From positions 1-30,057 of the forward strand of contig DAIRDH010000042.1 in NCBI GenBank assembly GCA_036796255.1: a stretch of 30,057 nt of DNA. Direction: 5' to 3'. The translations under genes and the position numbers were made by a program. Below the pieces are notes generated by a model that was given only the letters and a program-made list of their open reading frames with translations, was not told the origin of the DNA and did not search any database. Source of the DNA: T3Sed10-241 sp036796255 (GTDB taxonomy: Bacteria; Bacteroidota; Bacteroidia; Flavobacteriales_D; Cryomorphaceae). This document shows, piece after piece, positions 24,922 to 30,057 of the stretch (position 1 is its first letter; each line of letters opens with the position of its first letter).

Positions 24922-25578
24922 ATGAAATTTCAAACTGCAATTTTCATGTTTTCCTTGCTCGGATTTGCTGCATGCAGCAGTGATGACGAATCAATTGGTG
25001 AACAGCCTGTAAATGCCGCACCGATATACTTTCCCACATCAAATGGATCATATTGGGTATATAATACTTACGAGGTAGAAGCAACGGGGAGTGAAACTCT
25101 CTACGCTCAAAATGACACGGTGTTCGCACTTGGTGATACAGTAATTGATGGAGTCACCTATCATAAATTCAATGGTAAGCGATTTACGTGGGGTCCAAAC
25201 TACGACCGATTTGTACGTGATTCATCAGGTTATGTGATAGAACTGGGTGGCCACATTGTAATGTCGTATACCAATTTTGACGATGTACTGACTACGCAAG
25301 TAATAGGCTCTAACCCTTCAGGAATGAAACTAACTCGGCAAATGGAGCAATATGCAGGCCCGATCGAGCTTCCTGCGGGATCGTTTTCAGAACTACTCAA
25401 TCTTAATGTCTCAATTTATGCCATGGCTGCAGAAGACAGCCTGGTAGGAATGACAAATAACTTTTATGCACCGGGTATCGGTCAAATCACAAAAACTTAT
25501 TTCTACGGGAATCAATATATGGAGGAGCAAACCTACTTCGAAGAACGACTTGTGGGCTATTACATAGAGACACCTTAA
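24922..25578 (+). CDS. Outer-membrane or periplasmic lipoprotein of unknown function
   Basis: A 218-aa protein from the ATG at 24922. The signal MKFQTAIFMFSLLGFAAC ends in a lipobox (LGFAAC) with the acylated Cys18, followed by SSDDES; acidic residues after the Cys are often seen in Bacteroidota lipoproteins. The mature part starts with YFPTSNGSYWVYNTYEVEA, a pattern seen in many uncharacterised Bacteroidota lipoproteins, and is rich in beta strands with an aromatic C-terminus (YFYGNQYMEEQTYFEE). I cannot name a function. It is more AT-rich than the giant gene and is divergently oriented to it. A TTG-initiated extension to 24856 would bury the lipobox and is rejected. Confidence 0.8.
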   Translation: MKFQTAIFMFSLLGFAACSSDDESIGEQPVNAAPIYFPTSNGSYWVYNTYEVEATGSETLYAQNDTVFALGDTVIDGVTYHKFNGKRFTWGPNYDRFVRDSSGYVIELGGHIVMSYTNFDDVLTTQVIGSNPSGMKLTRQMEQYAGPIELPAGSFSELLNLNVSIYAMAAEDSLVGMTNNFYAPGIGQITKTYFYGNQYMEEQTYFEERLVGYYIETP

Positions 25579-26084
25579 GTTCTTGAGCCACTTCAGATAA
25601 AATGATGAACTGATTTAAAACCCACTGCATGCGGCAAAGGCAGACCCCACCGTTGAGCTGGGCATTCGCCCTGCGCCCCGATTTCCTTCACAACCACACT
25701 TTTTTCACTGCTGCGCCGGGCATGCGCCCTGCGCCTCGTTACGCCTTTCCGCAGGATTTTCAACTTAACGACTTTAGGCTATTTATTTGTCCCGTAACAC
25801 TTACACCATTTCTTTTGTAAAATTGAGGCGCTCTCGTTCTTTTTGTAGATAGAGTGCCTTCATACCCAGCTGCGGTCACCACGTCTTGACTACATCAAAG
25901 GCCTTTTCAATTTAAATTCGTATATTGTGGCAAATCATCAGTCAATACTGTGATTATTAACACAGCATGTCCCTATTGGCTTGCTGAATGACGAAAGCCC
26001 AAGTCATGAATGCGGATTGCTCAGTCCAAACCATGACACGGCTTTGACTTACTTTGTTCTCCTTATTCAAACAAAACAAACCTT
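25579..26084. other. Intergenic region with 58/59-bp repeat units
   Basis: No supported gene in 506 bases. The left part holds two units of the repeat family described at 25652 and 29407. The right part (about 25830-26084) is AT-rich and probably contains the promoter of the next gene; TTACTTTG at 26049-26056 is near the -7 consensus but lacks a well-placed -33 box. Confidence 0.6.
25652..25768. repeat. Tandem repeat of the 59-bp family, array 1 (two divergent units)
   Basis: Units begin at 25652 (GTTGAGCTGGGCATTCGCCC) and 25710 (GCTGCGCCGGGCATGCGCCC), 58 bases apart. Each holds GGGC-ATxC-GCCC-TGCGCC followed by a T-rich tail. The array is entered by TTTAAAACCCACTGC, as array 2 is entered by TATAAAACCCGCTGC. 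Confidence 0.65.
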
Positions 26085-27449
26085 ATGATGAAAAATGTAC
26101 TCCTCATTTCAGCGCTTATGAGCGCTTCCATGGCCATCGGCCAGGTGAACCCTGTAGACTTCGAGCCGGATGGCAATGGCGCTGATTGGACCTGGGCTAC
26201 CTTCGAAGCGCCTCAAGGCGCAAATAACCCGGAATTTTCCGTGGTGCCCAACATTTCTGTTGATGACACGAACCCTTCGGCCAATGTGGCCAGGATGGTG
26301 ATCGAATATGCCTCTTCAGAACCTTGGGGACAAGCAGGCTGTGAATCGCAACACGGCTCCGATATCGGATCGTTTGTCATTACAGAGGCCAACAGCACCG
26401 TGAGTATGATGGTGTACCAGGTAGGATTTGCATCTCCCGTGGCTTTAAAATTTGCAACACCTGTGGGCGCTGCATTTTTCGAGACCATCGTGCCCAACGA
26501 CGTAGCCGATGCATGGGTTGAGGTTGAATTTGACATGTCTGGCTGGATCGGCAGCACCCTGCCCGGCGATCCCGACCAAATCATCTTCTTTCCGAGTTAC
26601 GGACCGCGCGAAACCGGCCATACCGTGTACTTCGACAACGTGGTATTTGGCGGATCAGGTCCAGGCCCGGTAGATCCTATGGATCCGGCACCAGACCCTA
26701 CAGTGGATGAAGAATTGGTGCTTTCAGTTTACAGCGATTTCTACGCCAACAATGTCGTGGACAACTTCAACTTCAATGCATTTCAAGGCGGAGGTACGGT
26801 ATCAGAAATTCAAATTCAGGGCAACAATACCGGCAAAATCGAAGGTCTGACCTTCTACGGCGCCGAGTGGACCGCTGCTGATTTGAATGATTTTGATTTC
26901 GTACACATCGATTACTACGCCAGCACTTCTACTGCTTTCAATTTTTACCTCATTGATCAAACTGCCGAGATTCCAGGCGGTGCTGCGGAAGAGCCGCGTT
27001 ATTCTTTTGGCCCTGCTGGTGCCGATGAAGTGCTGCAGCAAGGACAGTGGGAAAGTGTGGATATTCCACTCCAACACTTTTTGGATTTTCCTACCGGAAG
27101 TTTCGAATTTGATCTGAATGATATTTACCAATGGAAATTTGACGGAAACGGCACCCTTTATTTCGACAATATCTATTTCTATAAAGAGTTGCCGTTCTCA
27201 GCCAATACCCTTCAGTCAGCCGAAATGCAGGCTTTCCCGAATCCCGCCAAAGACTTTTGGAACCTGAGCGTGGCAAATGCTTCTATCGAGCGCGTTCAGC
27301 TTTTCAACATCGTGGGCCAGGAAGTATGGTCAAGCGCGATTACAGCCGAATTGCTTCAAATTGATGCCTCCGGACTCATGCCTGGCATCTACATCGCCCG
27401 TGTATACACGGAGCGTGGTGTGGGTGTTGTCAAGCTCGTCAAGGAATAG
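26085..27449 (+). CDS. T9SS type A secreted protein with two carbohydrate-binding-like domains
   Basis: A 454-aa protein; ATG at 26085, with a second ATG directly after. A signal peptide (MMKNVLLISALMSASMAIGQ) is followed by a jelly-roll-like domain at about 21-205 (ending VYFDNVVFGG). A Pro-rich linker (PVDPMDPAPDP) leads to a second similar domain at about 215-375, ending YFDNIYFYKE. The C-terminus is a canonical T9SS type A sorting domain: FPNPAKDFWNLSV, VQLFNIVGQEVWSS, GLMPGIYIARV, then VVKLVKE. The paired domains resemble those attached to laminarinases and other glycoside hydrolases of marine flavobacteria, but no catalytic domain is present. It is probably a secreted or surface-exposed sugar-binding protein. 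It is followed by a strong terminator, so it is monocistronic. Confidence 0.88.
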   Translation: MMKNVLLISALMSASMAIGQVNPVDFEPDGNGADWTWATFEAPQGANNPEFSVVPNISVDDTNPSANVARMVIEYASSEPWGQAGCESQHGSDIGSFVITEANSTVSMMVYQVGFASPVALKFATPVGAAFFETIVPNDVADAWVEVEFDMSGWIGSTLPGDPDQIIFFPSYGPRETGHTVYFDNVVFGGSGPGPVDPMDPAPDPTVDEELVLSVYSDFYANNVVDNFNFNAFQGGGTVSEIQIQGNNTGKIEGLTFYGAEWTAADLNDFDFVHIDYYASTSTAFNFYLIDQTAEIPGGAAEEPRYSFGPAGADEVLQQGQWESVDIPLQHFLDFPTGSFEFDLNDIYQWKFDGNGTLYFDNIYFYKELPFSANTLQSAEMQAFPNPAKDFWNLSVANASIERVQLFNIVGQEVWSSAITAELLQIDASGLMPGIYIARVYTERGVGVVKLVKE

Positions 27450-27474
27450 CATTTTCCTTTCGGAAAACTTCCTG

Positions 27475-27523
27475 CCCGCCTCAATTTTGGCTCTTCGCCA
27501 AAGTTGGGGCGGGTTTGTTTTTT
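27475..27523 (+). terminator. Strong Rho-independent terminator
   Basis: Arms 27475-27491 and 27497-27513 pair over 17 bp, including two G-U pairs, around a TCTTC loop. The stem is followed by TTTGTTTTTT (27514-27523). It lies 26 bases after the stop of the two-domain T9SS protein. A smaller TTTTCC/GGAAAA hairpin precedes it. Confidence 0.9.
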
Positions 27524-27717
27524 AGAGAATCTGACTGTGGGTATTGTTGACCATGTCATTCAATGGCCTTGATGATCCATTGGGTTGGCTTATCATTTTT
27601 AAACGGTGCTTGCGCCTTTGGTGTACGTTCAATCATTAGCAATTGCGTTTGCTCATTAGTACAAGTAGAATCAAGCGCACTTTAATTCCTTTGAATGAAT
27701 TAAATGCACTTTGTACC

Positions 27718-29349
27718 ATGAAAATCCCTTTACGAAATGTTATCGCAACCCTGGTTTGTTGTGCTGCCGTGCTGGGCTGCACGCCGCTAAGCGCCCAGTG
27801 GGTATTTGACCCTGAAGCTCCGGAGGTACTCTGCGACGCACCTGGCCTGCAGCGCTTCCCTGCACTTACTACCATAGGCAACGACCGGTTTTTGAGCGTA
27901 TGGACTGACAACCGCAGCGGTTCGGGTGGCCAGGTTTTTATGCAAATATTGGATTTGGAAGGCAATGAATTGCTTGAAAGCAATGGCCAGTCAATGAGCC
28001 TTCCAGGTGACAACCTGAGTTATCAATTGGCGCGCGATGCCGATGGCCATCTGATGCTGATGTGGTTTGAAGCGTCCAACACCACCGGCATTGGCAAGTT
28101 GTGGGCAATGGCCATGGATGCTGATGCCGACTTGCTATGGGATGAACCGCTCCTTGTGGCCAGCAGCAACTTTACCGGCCCCGATTACATTGGCCCCATA
28201 GGTGGCTACTTCCTCATGACAGATGCTGAGGGTTTTTCCGTTGTTTTTCACCATTTGCCTTTCGTTAGCAGCGTACTCAACTATGTGCGATTCAGCATCG
28301 AAAATGGACTCGAAAACGGGCTCAATGGGAGTTCCTTGCCCAATTACGGCAACATCGGGAGTATAAGGGCGGCCATTGATCACTATGGAGGCGCCTACAT
28401 TGTATTCAGCACGGGCAATGGTGCAGGCGCGGCAGCAAGGCTAACACGTATAGCCGGCAATGGCGAAGTACTTTGGGCCAATCCCATTGTGGTAACGGAG
28501 GGTACAGGAGGGTTGTCCTACAATTTTTCAATTGTGACCGATCCACACGGGGCCTCCGTATGTTGGGAGGAAGGCGTAGTGGGCAATCAGGTTGATTTGC
28601 GAATGCGCCGCTACTCGCCTTCGGGCGTTCAAGCCTGGAATGGAACCACGGTTGAAGTGAGCAATACACCAGGCACGCCCCTGGCATGGACATGGACACG
28701 TGTAGGCGATTTTTACCAATTTGCGTGGGTGGACAATCCAGTGCCATTTGTGACCGACTACTTTGTGCAAATACACCGCATCGACACCTTGGGCAACAAC
28801 ATTTGGCAACAGAGCGGCATACCACATTCGCCTTGCAACGGTGGCAGCAATGTGGTGTTTCGCCTCGATGCCGATACCAATGTAGTGGTGCTGTACAATG
28901 ATCCACAGGGCAACATTGCCATAGACCGCTACCTGAACGATGGCAGCATAGACCCCGCCGTGAGCCAGATTCCGGTGGCACTTACCAACGTATCATACGG
29001 TTCCGGGGGCCAGAAAACCTTTGCCCTGCAAGGCGATGAGCTCATGGCTGTATGGACCAATTACTTTGCCCAGTTTTCAGACAGTGACCTGAACAGGAGT
29101 TCCGGTTCTTCGACGCTATCTGATTTTATAAAGCCAAGTCCGGAAAGGTTAATGCTCTACCCAAATCCGGTTGCAGGAGAGCGTCTGCACCTGAACGTCG
29201 CTGCGAAGGTGGGCATCACCGACCTCACAGGCAAGAAGGTGTGGAGCAGTGCAGGGCCAGTGCACCATGTTGATGTGTCCTCATTGCCAGCCGGGTTGTA
29301 CCTGCTCGAGGCGGAGGGGCATGGGGTGAAGAGGTTTGTGAAGCAGTAA
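27718..29349 (+). CDS. T9SS type A secreted protein with propeller-like repeats
   Basis: A 543-aa protein from the ATG at 27718; an in-frame upstream extension to 27643 has no signal-like start and is rejected. The signal peptide runs KIPLRNVIATLVCCAAVLGC, with cleavage near LSAQ. The body has repeating blocks of the type VWTDNRSGSGGQVFMQxLD, YQLARDADGHLMLMWFE and VCWEEG...LRMRRYSPSG, suggesting a beta-propeller. The last 70 or so residues are a type A sorting domain: LMLYPNPVAGERLHLNV, ITDLTGKKVWSS, LPAGLYLLEAEG, ending VKRFVKQ. It should be exported through Sec and T9SS. No enzymatic motif was recognised. The 59-bp repeat array starts 57 bases after its stop. Confidence 0.87.
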   Translation: MKIPLRNVIATLVCCAAVLGCTPLSAQWVFDPEAPEVLCDAPGLQRFPALTTIGNDRFLSVWTDNRSGSGGQVFMQILDLEGNELLESNGQSMSLPGDNLSYQLARDADGHLMLMWFEASNTTGIGKLWAMAMDADADLLWDEPLLVASSNFTGPDYIGPIGGYFLMTDAEGFSVVFHHLPFVSSVLNYVRFSIENGLENGLNGSSLPNYGNIGSIRAAIDHYGGAYIVFSTGNGAGAAARLTRIAGNGEVLWANPIVVTEGTGGLSYNFSIVTDPHGASVCWEEGVVGNQVDLRMRRYSPSGVQAWNGTTVEVSNTPGTPLAWTWTRVGDFYQFAWVDNPVPFVTDYFVQIHRIDTLGNNIWQQSGIPHSPCNGGSNVVFRLDADTNVVVLYNDPQGNIAIDRYLNDGSIDPAVSQIPVALTNVSYGSGGQKTFALQGDELMAVWTNYFAQFSDSDLNRSSGSSTLSDFIKPSPERLMLYPNPVAGERLHLNVAAKVGITDLTGKKVWSSAGPVHHVDVSSLPAGLYLLEAEGHGVKRFVKQ

Positions 29350-29706
29350 CCGGAAAATGTACTGCCTCGAATTTCGGTACGGTTCCCGCTGACTTGTATA
29401 AAACCCGCTGCGATGGGCATGCGCCCTGCGCCCTACTTTCCTGTGCAATCGTACTTTTCTTTACCGTTGCGCCGGGTATTTCCCCTTCGCCATGCTTCCT
29501 GACGCAATCGTATTTTTATATACCGTTGCGATGGGCATGCGCCCTGCGCTCTGCTTTCCTGTGCAATCGTACTTTTATATACTGCTGCGATGGCATGCGC
29601 CCTCCACTATGCGCAATCACCCTTTTGTTTCCCCTAATCTCTTGCAATACAGGGGTATTGTATAAGAAGTTGTTGATGCAGCCAGTTTTTTACGACCTTT
29701 GAATCA
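29350..29706. other. Intergenic region dominated by a 59-bp tandem repeat array
   Basis: No supported gene in 357 bases; open frames here merely run through the repeats, whose 59-base period shifts frame each unit. The last 70 bases before the regulator include TTG at 29673 and GACCTTTG at 29694, spaced 18 bases apart, a weak promoter-like pair. Confidence 0.6.
29407..29634. repeat. 59-bp tandem repeat array 2 (four units)
   Basis: Units start at 29407, 29466, 29525 and 29584, exactly 59 bases apart. The first three are full length and the fourth is shortened. Each starts G(C/T)TGCG and most carry the small palindrome GGGCATGCGCCC; the first three also share a CAATCGTA-T-rich tail ending TATACC or similar. 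The second unit is the most diverged in its palindrome. The family also occurs at 25652-25768. Confidence 0.85.
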
Positions 29707-30039
29707 GTGATCAAAATCCTCCATACCGACCCCAACAAAAACAGGGTGAGTCTGTCTGACTTCCAAAAGTATGAAGGAGGTACCCAATTCGACCAGGTCG
29801 CTGCCAAGCTCGTCATTAGCGGCGAGGAAACCTACCACGTCAACAACCGAAAGTACACCGTCAGGAAAGGCGAGTACATCATCGGCAATGGTGGCCACCT
29901 CGCAGAGGTACAAATGAAAGAGCGCACCGTGGGGCTTTGCCTCGACATTTCCAATGAGGTGATCAAAGAAGTTGCGGAAATGTATTTCGGACAGAGCGAT
30001 TTTATTGAATTTCTACTTGGTGATAAATTTTTCTGCTAG
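29707..30039 (+). CDS. N-terminal part of a probable AraC-type regulator, interrupted or truncated
   Basis: The frame starts at GTG 29707 (an in-frame stop at 29674 and no ATG between) and runs 110 codons to a TAG at 30037-30039. It has a cupin-like arrangement, KLVISGEETYHVNNRKYTVR then KGEYIIGNGGHLAEV, followed by helical VGLCLDISNEVIKEVAEMYF and FIEFLLGDKFF. This resembles the sensor domain of Bacteroidota AraC-family regulators, which normally continue into a helix-turn-helix domain of about 100 residues. Here the frame ends abruptly after a run of five T (around 30027-30031); one T fewer would open a frame (DKFSASPSV) to the window edge. It may be a frameshifted regulator, a sequencing error, or a stand-alone cupin protein. 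The DNA-binding part is not visible. Confidence 0.5.
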   Translation: MIKILHTDPNKNRVSLSDFQKYEGGTQFDQVAAKLVISGEETYHVNNRKYTVRKGEYIIGNGGHLAEVQMKERTVGLCLDISNEVIKEVAEMYFGQSDFIEFLLGDKFFC

Positions 30040-30057
30040 TCCGTCTGTCTGCACCAC

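Noticed and set aside
25652..25768. CRISPR array
   Set aside because: The units are whole tandem repeats with no constant-repeat/unique-spacer alternation, and no cas gene is present.
29394..29702. 102-codon open frame through the 59-bp repeats
   Set aside because: The repeat period is not a multiple of three, so successive units encode different residues; the frame is open by chance.

Overview
The window looks like a chromosomal segment from a member of the Bacteroidota, probably a Flavobacteriales-type aquatic bacterium. The evidence is several proteins ending in type IX secretion (T9SS) sorting domains of both the short type A and the CHU_C-like type B kinds, a DUF4105 membrane protein, Bacteroidota-style -7 elements (TAnnTTTG) without strong Shine-Dalgarno sites, and antitoxin/toxin and eIF1-like proteins of kinds common in this phylum. 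No rRNA, tRNA, CRISPR array, transposase or phage gene was seen.

Layout. Positions 1-6691 are a tightly packed minus-strand block. In transcription order it holds ftcD (histidine degradation and folate one-carbon transfer), a membrane-anchored patatin-like lipase, a DUF4105 membrane protein, a DinB-fold protein, an eIF1/SUI1-like protein and a THUMP-domain RNA methyltransferase cut by the left edge. Positions 6692-8187 are an accessory island of REP-like palindromes, a nested inverted repeat with a 29-bp perfect stem, and a RelE/ParE-type toxin-antitoxin pair. The toxin start is broken by a 5-bp tandem duplication. From 8188 to 29349 the window is dominated by exported proteins: a 1412-aa SBBP/Ig-like T9SS type B cargo, a small AT-rich secreted protein on the opposite strand, an outer-membrane barrel, a 3357-aa repeat-rich surface protein (one third of the window), a lipoprotein, a two-module carbohydrate-binding-like T9SS cargo and a propeller-like T9SS cargo. 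A 59-bp tandem repeat family occupies the intergenic regions at about 25.65 kb and 29.4 kb. The right end carries the N-terminal part of what is probably an AraC-type regulator.

How the parts relate. The exported proteins have the signal peptides and C-terminal sorting domains needed to cross the inner membrane through Sec and the outer membrane through T9SS; the secretion machinery itself is not here. The left block mixes housekeeping translation functions with lipid and amino-acid metabolism and may be one transcription unit because of its short gaps and overlaps. Points most worth a second look are the disrupted toxin, the nested inverted repeat, the 59-bp repeat arrays, the modular giant adhesin with a divergent sorting domain, and the attC-core-like inverted repeat around the small gene at 12.7-13.2 kb.
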